Positions 1 through 12,425 are shown, counted from the stretch's first letter. The stretch is DNA of 64,000 nt from Nematostella vectensis (GCF_932526225.1 NC_064036.1:14563181-14627180); one strand, 5' to 3'. Translations and numbers: made by a program. Notes: generated by a model from the sequence alone, not told the origin.

Positions 1-4
1 CTAG

Positions 5-3000
5 CATCCTCTTCGATCCAGGCGACAACATCTTCTTCTCTAAGCACATGTAAGAAAATAATTTCCATTGGTAGATAACAGTTAGAATAATCAGAGTAAC
101 TTTACTTTGTAAATCAAGAGTACTTTTTCTCACACTTTTGCATCGGCACTTCTCTTTCCAACATCCTCTTCGGTCCAGGCGATATCATCTACTTCTAAAG
201 CATGTAATAAAATAAGTTCCATTTGTAGATAACAGCTAGAAAAATCACCGTAACTTAACCTGTAAATCAAGAGTACTTTTTCTCACAATTGTTGAGAGTC
301 TTACAATTAATGCATGGGCACTTTTCCTTCTAGCATCCTCTTTGATCCAGGCGACAACATCTTCTTCTCTAAGCACATGTAAGAAAATAATTTCCATTGG
401 TAGATAACAGTTAGAATAATCAGAGTAACTTTGCTTGTAAATCAAGAGTACTTTTTCTCACAATTGTTGAGAGTCTTACAATTAATGCATGGGCACTTTT
501 CCTTCCAGCATCCTCTTCAATCCAGGCGACAACATCTTCTTCTCTAAGCACATGTAAGAAAATAATTTCCATTGGTAGATAACAGTTAGAATAATCAGAG
601 TAACTTTACTTTGTAAATCAAGAGTACTTTTTCTCACAATTTTGCATCGGCACTTCTCTATCCAACATCCTCTTCGATCCAGGCGATACCATCTACTTCT
701 AGTGCATGTAATAAAATAAGTTCCATTTGTAGATAACAGCTAGAATAATCACCGTTACTTTGCTTTTAAATCAAGAGTACTTTTTCTCACAATTGTTGAG
801 AGTCTTACAATTAATGCATGGGCACTTTTCCTTCTAGCATCCTCTTCGATCCAGGCGACAACATCTTCTTCTCTAAGCACATGTAAGAAAATAATTTCCA
901 TTGGTAGATAACAGCTAGAATAATCAGCGTAACTTTTCTTTGTAAATCAAGAGTACTTTTTTTCACACTTTTGCATCGGCACTTCTCTTTCCAACCTCCT
1001 CTTCGGTCCAGGCGATACCATCTACTTCTAGTGCATGTAAGAAAATAAGTTCCATTTGTAGATAACAGCTAGAATAATCAGCGTAACTTTACTTTGTAAA
1101 TCAAGAGTACTTTTTCTCACAATTTTACATCGTCACTTCTCCTTCCAACATCCTCTTCGTTCCAGGCGATACCATCTACTTCTAGTGCATGTAAGAAAAT
1201 AAGTTTTATTTGTAGATAACAGCTAGAATAATCACCGTTACTTTGCTTGTAAATCAAGAGTACTTTTTCTCACAATTGTTGAGAGTCTTACAATTAATGC
1301 ATGGGCACTTTTCCTTCTAGCATCCTCTTTGATCCAGGCGATACCATCTACTTCTAGTGCATGTAAGAAAATAAGTTTTATTTGTAGATAACAGCTAGAA
1401 TAATCACCGTTACTTTGCTTGTAAATCAAGAGTACTTTTTCTCACAATTGTTGAGAGTCTTACAATTAATGCATGGGCACTTTTCCTTCTAGCATTCTCT
1501 TCGATCCAGGCGACAACATCTTCTTCTCTAAGCACATGTAAGAAAATAATTTCCATTGGTAGATAACAGTTAGAATAATCAGAGTAACTTTACTTTGTAA
1601 ATCAAGAGTACTTTTTCTCACAATTTTGCATCGGCACTTCTCTTTCCAACATCCTCTTCGATCCAGGCGATACCATCTACTTCTAGTGCATGTAATAAAA
1701 TAAGTTCCATTTGTAGATAACAGCTAGAATAATCACCGTTACTTTGCTTTTAAATCAAGAGTACTTTTTCTCACAATTGTTGAGAGTCTTACAATTAATG
1801 CATGGGCACTTTTCCTTCTAGCATCCTCTTCGATCCAGGCGACAACATCTTCTTCTCTAAGCACATGTAAGAAAATAATTTCCATTGGTAGATAACAGCT
1901 AGAATAATCAGCGTAACTTTACTTTGTAAATCAAGAGTACTTTTTCTCACAATTTTGCATCGGCACTTCTCTTTCCAACATCCTCTTCGATCCAGGCGAT
2001 ACCATCTACTTCTAGTGCATGTAATAAAATAAGTTCCATTTGTAGATAACAGCTAGAATAATCACCGTTACTTTGCTTGTAAATCAAGAGTACTTTTTCT
2101 CACAATTGTTGAGAGTCTTACAATTAATGCATGGGCACTTTTCCTTCTAGCATCCTCTTCGATCCAGGCGAGAACATCTTCTTCTCTAAGCACATGTAAG
2201 AAAATAATTTTCATTGGTAGATAACAGTAAGAAAAATCAGAGTAACTTCACTTTGTAAATCAAGAGTACTTTTTCTCACAATTTTGCATCGGCACTTCTC
2301 TTTCCAACCTCCTCTTCGGTCCAGGCGATACCATCTACTTCTAGTGCATGTCAGAAAATAATTTCCATTTGTAGATAACAGCTAGAATAATCAGCGTAAC
2401 TTAACTTGTAAATCAAGAGTACTTTTTCTGACAATTTTGCTTCGGCACTTTTCCTTCCAGCATCCTCTTCGATCCTAGAGATCCAGGCGACATCATCTAC
2501 TTCAAGTGCATGTAAGAAAATAAGTTCCATTTGTAGATCGAGTGGTTTCAAAATCCCGTGTAACAAAATGTAATTGTTAAAGTGAAATAGCCAAGCCAGG
2601 CGAAAAGAAAAAAAAGACATTACCAGTTTATTATTACTATTTAAAGTAAATAGTATTTCACGGGTTTTGAAATCTACTCTAACAGTTTAAGAATAATCAG
2701 CGTAACTTTACTTTGTAAATCAAGAGTACTTTTTCTCACAATAAATGCATGGGCACTTTTCCTTCTAGCATCCTCTTCGATCCAGGCGACAACATCTTCT
2801 TCTCTAAGCACATGTAAGAAAATAATTTCCATTGGTAGATAACAGCTAGAATAATCAGCGTAACTTTACTTTGTAAATCAAGAGTACTTTTTCTCACACT
2901 TTTGCATCGGCACTTCTCTTTCCAACATCCTCTTCGGTCCAGGCGATACCACCTACTTCTAGTGCATGTCAGAAAATAAGTTCCATTTGTAGATAACAGC

Positions 3001-6000
3001 TAGAATAATCACCGTTACTTTGCTTGTAAATCAAGAATACTTTTTCTCACAATTGTTGAGAGTCTTACAATTAATGCATGGGCACTTTTCCTTCTAGCAT
3101 CCTCTTCGATCCAGGCGACAACATCTTCTTCTCTAAGCACATGTAAGAAAATAATTTCCATTGGTAGATAACAGTTAGAATAATCAGCGTAACTTTACTT
3201 TGTAAATCAAGAGTACTTTTTCTCACAATTTTGCATCGGCACTTCTCTTTCCAACATCCTCTTCGATCCAGGCGATACCATCTACTTCTAGTGCATGTCA
3301 GAAAATAAGTTCCATTTGTAGATAACAGCTAGAATAATCACCGTTACTTTGCTTGTAAATCAAGAGTACTTTTTCTCACAATTGTTGAGAGTCTTACATA
3401 TAATGCATGGGCACGTTTCCTTCTAGCATCCTCTTCGATCCAGGCGACATCTTCTTCTCTAAGCACATGTAAGAAAATAATTTCCATTGGTAGATAACAG
3501 TTAGAAAAATCAGAGTAACTTCACTTTGTAAATCAAGAGTACTTTTTCTCACAATTTTGAATCGGCACTTCTCTTTCCAACCTCCTCTTCGGTCCAGGCG
3601 ATATCATCTACTTCTAGTGCATGTAAGAAAATAATTTCCATTGGTAGATAACATTTAGAAAAATCAGAGTAACTTCACTTTGTAAATCAAGAGTACTTTT
3701 TCTCACAATTTTGCATCGGCACTTCTCTTTCCAACATCCTCTTCGGTCCAGGCGATACCATCTACTTCTAGTGCATGTCAGAAAATAAGTTCCATTTGTA
3801 GATAACAGCTAGAATAATCAGCGTAACTTTGCTTGTAAATCAAGAGTACTTTTTCTCACAATTGTTGAGAGTCTTACATATAATGCATGGGCACTTTTCC
3901 TTCTAGCATCCTCTTCGATCCAGGCGACAACATCTTCTTCTCTAAGCACATGTAAGAAAATAATTTCCATTGGTAGATAACAGTTAGAATAATCAGCGTA
4001 ACTTTACTTAGTAAATCAAGAGTACTTTTTCTCACAATTTTGCATGGGCACTTCTCTTTCCAACATCCTCTTCGATCCAGGCGATATCATCTACTTCTAG
4101 TGCATGTCAGAAAATAAGTTCCATTTGTAGATAACAGCTAGAATAATCACCTTAACTTTACTTTGTAAATCAAGAGTACTTTTTCTCACAATTGTTGAGA
4201 GTCTTACATATAATGCATGGGCACTTTTCCTTCTAGCATCCTCTTCGATCCAGGCGACAACATCTTCTTCTCTAAGCACATGTAAGAAAATAATTTCCAT
4301 TGGTAGATAACAGTTAGAATAATCAGAGTAACTTTACTTTGTAAATCAAGAGTACTTTTTCTCACACTTTTGCATCGGCACTTCTCTTTCCAACATCCTC
4401 TTCGATCCAGGCGATACCATCTACTTCTAGTGCATGTAAGAAAATAAGTTCCATTTATAGATAACAGCTAGAAAAATCACCGTTACTTTGCTTGTAAATC
4501 AAGAATACTTTTTCTCACAATTGTTGAGAGTCTTACAATTAATGCATGGGCACTTTTCCTTCTAGCATCCTCTTCGATCCAGGCGACAACATCTTCTTCT
4601 CTAAGCACATGTAAGAAAATAATTTCCATTGGTAGATAACAGTTAGAACAATCAGAGTAACTTTTCTTTGTAAATCAAGAGTACTTTTTCTCACACTTTT
4701 GCATCGGCACTTCTCTTTCCAACCTCCTCTTCGGTCCAGGCGATACCATCTACTTCTAGTGCATGTAAGAAAATAAGTTCCATTTGTAGATAACAGCTAG
4801 AATAATCAGCGTAACTTTACTTTGTAAATCAAGAGTACTTTTTCTCACAATTTTACATCGTCACTTCTCCTTCCAACATCCTCTTCGTTCCAGGCGATAC
4901 CATCTACTTCTAGTGCATGTAAGAAAATAAGTTTTATTTGTAGATAACAGCTAGAATAATCACCGTTACTTTGCTTGTAAATCAAGAGTACTTTTTCTCA
5001 CAATTGTTGAGAGTCTTACAATTAATGCATGGGCACTTTTCCTTCTAGCATCCTCTTTGATCCAGGCGATACCATCTACTTCTAGTGCATGTAAGAAAAT
5101 AAGTTTTATTTGTAGATAACAGCTAGAATAATCACCGTTACTTTGCTTGTAAATCAAGAGTACTTTTTCTCACAATTGTTGAGAGTCTTACAATTAATGC
5201 ATGGGCACTTTTCCTTCTAGCATCCTCTTCGATCCAGGCGACAACATCTTCTTCTCTAAGCACATGTAAGAAAATAATTTCCATTGGTAGATAACAGTTA
5301 GAATAATCAGAGTAACTTTACTTTGTAAATCAAGAGTACTTTTTCTCACAATTTTGCATCGGCACTTCTCTATCCAACATCCTCTTCGATCCAGGCGATA
5401 CCATCTACTTCTAGTGCATGTAATAAAATAAGTTCCATTTGTAGATAACAGCTAGAATAATCACCGTTACTTTGCTTTTAAATCAAGAGTACTTTTTCTC
5501 ACAATTGTTGAGAGTCTTACAATTAATGCATGGGCACTTTTCCTTCTAGCATCCTCTTCGATCCAGGCGACAACATCTTCTTCTCTAAGCACATGTAAGA
5601 AAATAATTTCCATTGGTAGATAAAAGCTAGAATAATCAGCGTAACTTTTCTTTGTAAATCAAGAGTACTTTTTTTCACACTTTTGCATCGGCACTTCTCT
5701 TTCCAACCTCCTCTTCGGTCCAGGCGATACCATCTACTTCTAGTGCATGTAAGAAAATAAGTTCCATTTGTAGATAACAGCTAGAATAATCAGCGTAACT
5801 TTACTTTGTAAATCAAGAGTACTTTTTCTCACAATTTTACATCGTCACTTCTCCTTCCAACATCCTCTTCGTTCCAGGCGATACCATCTACTTCTAGTGC
5901 ATGTAAGAAAATAAGTTTTATTTGTAGATAACAGCTAGAATAATCACCGTTACTTTGCTTGTAAATCAAGAGTACTTTTTCTCACAATTGTTGAGAGTCT

Positions 6001-9000
6001 TACAATTAATGCATGGGCACTTTTCCTTCTAGCATCCTCTTTGATCCAGGCGATACCATCTACTTCTAGTGCATGTAAGAAAATAAGTTTTATTTGTAGA
6101 TAACAGCTAGAATAATCACCGTTACTTTGCTTGTAAATCAAGAGTACTTTTTCTCACAATTGTTGAGAGTCTTACAATTAATGCATGGGCACTTTTCCTT
6201 CTAGCATTCTCTTCGATCCAGGCGACAACATCTTCTTCTCTAAGCACATGTAAGAAAATAATTTCCATTGGTAGATAACAGTTAGAATAATCAGAGTAAC
6301 TTTACTTTGTAAATCAAGAGTACTTTTTCTCACAATTTTGCATCGGCACTTCTCTTTCCAACATCCTCTTCGATCCAGGCGATACCATCTACTTCTAGTG
6401 CATGTAATAAAATAAGTTCCATTTGTAGATAACAGCTAGAATAATCACCGTTACTTTGCTTTTAAATCAAGAGTACTTTTTCTCACAATTGTTGAGAGTC
6501 TTACAATTAATGCATGGGCACTTTTCCTTCTAGCATCCTCTTCGATCCAGGCGACAACATCTTCTTCTCTAAGCACATGTAAGAAAATAATTTCCATTGG
6601 TAGATAACAGCTAGAATAATCAGCGTAACTTTACTTTGTAAATCAAGAGTACTTTTTCTCACAATTTTGCATCGGCACTTCTCTTTCCAACCTCCTCTTC
6701 GGTCCAGGCGATACCATCTACTTCTAGTGCATGCCAGAAAATAATTTCCATTTGTAGATAACAGCTAGAATAATCAGCGTAACTTAACTTGTAAATCAAG
6801 AGTACTTTTTCTGACAATTTTGCTTCGGCACTTTTCCTTCCAGCATCCTCTTCGATCCTAGAGATCCAGGCGACATCATCTACTTCAAGTGCATGTAAGA
6901 AAATAAGTTCCATTTGTAGATCGAGTGGTTTCAAAATCCCGTGTAACAAAATGTAATTGTTAAAGTGAAATAGCCAAGCCAGACGAAAAGAAAAAAAAGA
7001 CATTACCAGTTTATTATTACTATTTAAAGTAAATAGTATTTCACGGGTTTTGAAATCTACTCTAACAGTTTAAGAATAATCAGCGTAACTTTACTTTGTA
7101 AATCAAGAGTACTTTTTCTCACAATAAATGCATGGGCACTTTTCCTTCTAGCATCCTCTTCGATCCAGGCGACAACATCTTCTTCTCTAAGCACATGTAA
7201 GAAAATAATTTCCATTGGTAGATAACAGCTAGAATAATCAGCGTAACTTTACTTTGTAAATCAAGAGTACTTTTTCTCACACTTTTGCATCGGCACTTCT
7301 CTTTCCAACATCCTCTTCGGTCCAGGCGATACCACCTACTTCTAGTGCATGTCAGAAAATAAGTTCCATTTGTAGATAACAGCTAGAATAATCACCGTTA
7401 CTTTGCTTGTAAATCAAGAATACTTTTTCTCACAATTGTTGAGAGTCTTACAATTAATGCATGGGCACTTTTCCTTCTAGCATCCTCTTCGATCCAGGCG
7501 ACAACATCTTCTTCTCTAAGCACATGTAAGAAAATAATTTCCATTGGTAGATAACAGTTAGAATAATCAGCGTAACTTTACTTTGTAAATCAAGAGTACT
7601 TTTTCTCACAATTTTGCATCGGCACTTCTCTTTCCAACATCCTCTTCGATCCAGGCGATACCATCTACTTCTAGTGCATGTCAGAAAATAAGTTCCATTT
7701 GTAGATAACAGCTAGAATAATCACCGTTACTTTGCTTGTAAATCAAGAGTACTTTTTCTCACAATTGTTGAGAGTCTTACATATAATGCATGGGCACGTT
7801 TCCTTCTAGCATCCTCTTCGATCCAGGCGACATCTTCTTCTCTAAGCACATGTAAGAAAATAATTTCCATTGGTAGATAACAGTTAGAAAAATCAGAGTA
7901 ACTTCACTTTGTAAATCAAGAGTACTTTTTCTCACAATTTTGAATCGGCACTTCTCTTTCCAACCTCCTCTTCGGTCCAGGCGATATCATCTACTTCTAG
8001 TGCATGTAAGAAAATAATTTCCATTGGTAGATAACATTTAGAAAAATCAGAGTAACTTCACTTTGTAAATCAAGAGTACTTTTTCTCACAATTTTGCATC
8101 GGCACTTCTCTTTCCAACATCCTCTTCGGTCCAGGCGATACCATCTACTTCTAGTGCATGTCAGAAAATAAGTTCCATTTGTAGATAACAGCTAGAATAA
8201 TCAGCGTAACTTTGCTTGTAAATCAAGAGTACTTTTTCTCACAATTGTTGAGAGTCTTACATATAATGCATGGGCACTTTTCCTTCTAGCATCCTCTTCG
8301 ATCCAGGCGACAACATCTTCTTCTCTAAGCACATGTAAGAAAATAATTTCCATTGGTAGATAACAGTTAGAATAATCAGCGTAACTTTACTTAGTAAATC
8401 AAGAGTACTTTTTCTCACAATTTTGCATGGGCACTTCTCTTTCCAACATCCTCTTCGATCCAGGCGATATCATCTACTTCTAGTGCATGTCAGAAAATAA
8501 GTTCCATTTGTAGATAACAGCTAGAATAATCACCTTAACTTTACTTTGTAAATCAAGAGTACTTTTTCTCACAATTGTTGAGAGTCTTACATATAATGCA
8601 TGGGCACTTTTCCTTCTAGCATCCTCTTCGATCCAGGCGACAACATCTTCTTCTCTAAGCACATGTAAGAAAATAATTTCCATTGGTAGATAACAGTTAG
8701 AATAATCAGCGTAACTTTACTTAGTAAATCAAGAGTACTTTTTCTCACAATTTTGCATGGGCACTTCTCTTTCCAACATCCTCTTCGATCCAGGCGATAT
8801 CATCTACTTCTAGTGCATGTCAGAAAATAAGTTCCATTTGTAGATAACAGCTAGAATAATCACCGTAACATTGCCATGTAAATCAAGAGTACTTTTTCTC
8901 ACAATTAATGCATGGGCACTTTTCCTTCTAGCATCCTCTTTGATCCAGGCGACAACATCTTCTTCTCTAAGCACATGTAAGAAAATAATTTCCATTGGTA

Positions 9001-11542
9001 GATAACAGTTAGAATAATCAGAGTAACTTTGCTTGTAAATCAAGAGTACTTTTTCTCACAATTGTTGAGAGTCTTACAATTAATGCATGGGCACTTTTCC
9101 TTCCAGCATCCTCTTCAATCCAGGCGACAACATCTTCTTCTCTAAGCACATGTAAGAAAATAATTTCCATTGGTAGATAACAGTTAGAATAATCAGAGTA
9201 ACTTTACTTTGTAAATCAAGAGTACTTTTTCTCACAATTTTGCATCGGCACTTCTCTTTCCAACCTCCTCTTCGATCCAGGCGATACCATCTACTTCTAG
9301 TGCATGTCAGAAAATAAGTTCCATTTGTAGATAACAGCTAGAATAATCAGCGTAACTTTATTTGTAAATCAAGAGTACTTTTTCTCACAATTTTGCATGG
9401 GCACTTCTCTTTCCAACATCCTCTTCGGTCCAGGCGATACCATCTACTTCTAGTGCATGTCAGAAAATAAGTTCCATTTGTAGATAACAGCTAGAATAAT
9501 CAGCGTAACTTTGCTTGTAAATCAAGAGTACTTTTTCTCACAATTGTTGAGAGTCTTACATATAATGCATGGGCACTTTTCCTTCTAGCATCCTCTTCGA
9601 TCCAGGCGACATCTTCTTCTCTAAGCACATGTAAGAAAATAATTTCCATTGGTAGATAACAGTTAGAAAAATCAGAGTAACTTCACTTTGTAAATCAAGA
9701 ATACTTTTTCTCACAATTTTGCATCGGCACTTCTCTTTCCAACTTCCTCTTCGGTCCAGGCGATACCATCTACTTCTAGTGCTTGTAAGAAAATAAGTTC
9801 CATTTACAGATAACAGCTAGAATCATCAGCGTAACTTTTCTTGTAAATCAAGAGTACTTTTTCTCACAATTGTTGAGAGTCTTACAATTAATGCATGGGC
9901 ACTTTTCCTTCCAGCATCCTCTTCAATCCAGGCGACAACATCTTCTTCTCTAAGCACATGTAAGAAAATAATTTCCATTGGTAGATAACAGTTAGAATAA
10001 TCAGAGTAACTTTACTTTGTAAATCAAGAGTACTTTTTCTCACAATTTTGCATCGGCACTTCTCTTTCCAACCTCCTCTTCGATCCAGGCGATACCATCT
10101 ACTTCTAGTGCATGTAAGAAAATAAGTTCCATTTGTAGATAACAGCTAGAATAATCACCGTAACTTTACTTTGTAAATCAAGAGTACTTTTTCTCACAAT
10201 TGTTGAGAGTCTTACATATAATGCATGGGCACTTTTCCTTCTAGCATCCTCTTCGATCCAGGCGACAACATCTTCTTCTCTAAGCACATGTAAGAAAATA
10301 ATTTCCATTGGTAGATAACAGTTAGAATAATCAGAGTAACTTTACTTTGTAAATCAAGAGTACTCTTTCTCACACTTTTGCATCGGCACTTCTCTTTCCA
10401 ACATCCTCTTCGGTCCAGGCGATACCATCTACTTCTAGTGCATGTCAGAAAATAAGTTCCATTTGTAGATAACAGCTAGAATAATCAGCGTAACTTTGCT
10501 TGTAAATCAAGAGTACTTTTTCTCACAATTTTGCATCGGCACTTCTCTTTCCAACCTCCTCTTCGATCCAGGCGACATCATCTACTTCTAGTGCATGTCA
10601 GAAAATAAGTTCCATTTGTAGATAACAGCTAGAATAATCACCGTTACTTTTCTTGTAAATAAAGAGTACTTTTTCTCACAATTGTTGAGAGTCTTACAAT
10701 TAATGCATGGGCACTTTTCCTTCCAGCATCCTCTTCAATCCAGGCGACAACATCTTCTTCTCTAAGCACATGTAAGAAAATAATTTCCATTGGTAGATAA
10801 CAGTTAGAATAATCAGAGTAACTTTACTTTGTAAATCAAGAGTACTTTTTCTCACAATTTTGCATCGGCAGTTCTCTTTCCAACCTCCTCTTCTGTCCAG
10901 GCGATATCATCTACTTCTAGTGCATGTAAGAAAATAAGTTTTATTTGTAGATAACAGCTAGAATAATCACCGTTACTTTGCTTGTAAATCAAGAGTACTT
11001 TTTCTCACAATTGTTGAGAGTCTTACATATAATGCATGGGCACTTTTCCTTCTAGCATCCTCTTCGATCCAGGCGACAACATCTTCTTCTCTAAGCACAT
11101 GTAAGGAAATAATTTCCATTTGTAGATAACAGTTAGAATAATCAGCGTAACTTTACTTTCTAGATCAAGAGTACTTTTTCTTACAATTTTGCATGGGCAC
11201 TTTTCCTTGCAGCATCCTCTTCGATCCTAGAGATCCAGGCGACATCATCTACTTCTAGTGCATGTAAGAAATCGAGTTCCTTTTGTAGATCGATGGGTTT
11301 TCAAAATCCCGTGCAACAAAATGTAATTGTCAAAGTGTAATAGCCAAGTCAGGCGAAAAGAGAATGAAGACATATTATTACTATTAATTACTTTTAACAG
11401 TTCCATTTGTAGATAACAGCTAATATAATCACCATAACTTAGCCTTGTAAATCTAGAGTACTTTTTCTCACAATAAATGCATGTGCACTTTTCCTTCCAG
11501 CATCCTCTTCTATCCAGGCGTCATCTTCTACTTCTAGTGCAT
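5..11542 (+). CDS. Array of 36 phase 1-1 micro-exons encoding a Ser/Thr-rich stalk (5' part of REJ-like gene)
   Basis: Exons read on the + strand: 5-49, 334-378, 509-553, 838-882, 1321-1362, 1493-1537, 1822-1866, 2151-2195, 2461-2511, 2769-2813, 3098-3142, 3427-3468, 3907-3951, 4237-4281, 4566-4610, 5049-5090, 5221-5265, 5550-5594, 6033-6074, 6205-6249, 6534-6578, 6844-6894, 7152-7196, 7481-7525, 7810-7851, 8290-8334, 8620-8664, 8932-8976, 9107-9151, 9589-9630, 9915-9959, 10245-10289, 10727-10771, 11056-11100, 11213-11263, 11501-11542. Each follows a pyrimidine tract ending CTAG, CCAG or GCAG, and each is followed by GTAAG. Lengths are 42, 45 or 51, always multiples of three, with phase 1 at both ends. 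The usual peptide is ASSSIQATTSSSLST; variants include ASSLIQAIPSTSSA and a form with an extra ILE. Together they give 539 codons, mostly Ser/Thr/Ala, which suggests an O-glycosylated mucin-like stalk. The exons are inferred from splice signals, phase and composition; no transcript was seen. Gene start lies outside the window. Confidence 0.68.
2545..2673. mobile_element. MITE-like inverted-repeat insert in array, copy 1
   Basis: The arm GTTTCAAAATCCCGTG (2545-2560) is matched in reverse complement by CACGGGTTTTGAAAT (2659-2673), with an AT-rich centre. It interrupts the intronic part of a class A unit, just after the 51-bp micro-exon at 2461. Copies occur at 6928-7056 and, truncated, from 11297. 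Confidence 0.6.
6928..7056. mobile_element. MITE-like inverted-repeat insert in array, copy 2
   Basis: This has the same arms and centre as the copy at 2545-2673, offset 4383 bp, with only a base or so different in between. It was therefore copied with the surrounding segment rather than inserted independently. Confidence 0.6.
11297..11390. mobile_element. MITE-like insert in array, truncated third copy
   Basis: The left arm (GTTTTCAAAATCCCGTG) and part of the centre match the inserts at 2545 and 6928 with clear divergence. The right arm is missing. It sits after the third 51-bp micro-exon (11213-11263), as the other two copies do, so exon variant and insert form one module. Confidence 0.5.
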
Positions 11543-11657
11543 GTAAGAAAATAAGTGTATTTAGATCTAACAGCGCTTATAACCAATATTTACCTTGTAT
11601 ACATATATTTTGCGACGGATAATGAGAAGATTACTTAGTTATAAACCTATTTTTCAG

Positions 11658-11980
11658 CACCATCCTCTGTGACTTCGGTTTCCAGCAGCGCCTCCCCTAC
11701 ACCATCTAGCACGCCCATACCATCGGGTAATGAATCTCCAATATTTGCATTTATCAGGTATTATGGCGCCGAGGAGACGACGTAAGGCTTCCACTTTCTT
11801 ACAAATAAATATTGTCGGCGTTTACTCGGTGGGGGGGCTTGCCGGCACTAAGCGTGCGCGTGTCCTCTAATAACACATGGATCATTGACCAATCAGAGCG
11901 CGCGATTTTCGAGTGTCGTAGTATAAATTCAATCTCTTTTCTTGTTTCAGCGTCAACATCTCCTGTATCACACAGTGCCC
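11658..11980 (+). CDS. Two Ser/Thr/Pro-rich linker exons (11658-11726 and 11951-11980)
   Basis: Exon 11658-11726 follows TATTTTTCAG and precedes GTAATG. Only the phase-1 frame is open, giving a Pro/Ser/Thr-rich peptide that starts APSSVTSVSSSASPTPSS. Exon 11951-11980 follows CTTGTTTCAG and precedes GTAAGT, giving ASTSPVSHSA. Both are multiples of three (69 and 30 bp) and phase 1-1. They match the array micro-exons in phase and composition, though their DNA is not obviously copied from the repeat unit. They bridge the array to the phase-1 acceptor at 12552. No transcript evidence was available. Confidence 0.62.
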
Positions 11981-12209
11981 GTAAGTGAGAGGCTTATAAA
12001 ATCTAATTTGATATCGATAAACAGCTCCGGGTGCTAGCGATGTTTCCCCTACCCCCTCCCTTTGCACTATGAATTTTAAGATGATGTGAACTAAAATCCC
12101 CACCCTCTTTTCGCGCGCCCTTAAACTGTTCATCTTATTCATAGCGTCTTCCACGTTAATTTCACCAAGCCCTTCGTCATCTTCCATTGCTATTTCCAGC
12201 TCCGTTTGT

Positions 12210-12425
12210 AACCCCGACTGCCATGGTGAGTGTGATTTATCATCTTCTTTCTTTCGTAGTGGAGTAATACCAACTAAGACTGCCATTGTCAATATAGTAG
12301 AGTTAATATCATATCATTGTTAGGAAGGTAATACCATCTGCGACTGCCATGGTCGGTATAATAGAGTTATCATCATATCCAAGGGTAATTACAAGGGTAA
12401 TGCCACCTGCGACTGTCATATTGTT
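12210..12425. repeat. Short degenerate tandem repeat, about 65 bp period
   Basis: The phrase GTAAT(A/G)CCA(C/T)CTGCGACTG(C/T)CAT recurs near 12265, 12330 and 12400, with an older copy near 12205 that ends in ATG followed by GTGAGT. The oldest copy looks like an exon end with a good donor, but its phase (1 in, 0 out) does not fit the exon at 12552. I call it intronic. Confidence 0.5.

Larger units (their letters stand above)
1..11560. repeat. Higher-order tandem array of about 69 units
   Basis: Two related unit classes alternate through most of the region. Class A (about 170-180 bp) contains TTGTTGAGAGTCTTACA and TTCCTTCTAG. Class B (about 150-155 bp) contains TTTGCATCGGCACTTCTC and TTCCAAC. 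An A+B pair makes a higher-order unit of about 329 bp. Larger duplications are superimposed. Sequence around 2200-4384 recurs 4383 bp further right almost without change, and sequence around 560-2195 recurs 4712 bp further right, the 329-bp difference being one A+B pair. A stretch of about 1 kb near 4660-5640 is itself duplicated. The array is cut by the left window edge. On the + strand the units look like exon-intron modules (see the micro-exon entry). Confidence 0.95.

Noticed and set aside
245-10308. Minus-strand open frames of 60-114 codons repeated through the array, for example one containing RKSAHALIVRLSTIVRKSTL
   Set aside because: They exist because class B units are about 153 bp (a multiple of three). 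Frames break at most class A units, lack consistent starts and cross the + strand splice signals. The + strand exon reading explains the conserved parts better.
1-11560. CRISPR-like array
   Set aside because: The units are long and adjoining with no unique spacers, and the DNA is eukaryotic.
12205-12231. Possible exon between TTTCCAG and GTGAGT near 12205-12230
   Set aside because: Both splice signals look good, but phase 1 in and 0 out does not join the exon at 12552 in frame, and the region is part of a degenerate tandem repeat.
11882-12292. 136-codon minus-strand frame
   Set aside because: It overlaps the + strand exon 11951-11980 and its splice signals and continues into repeat-derived sequence. 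No family was recognised.
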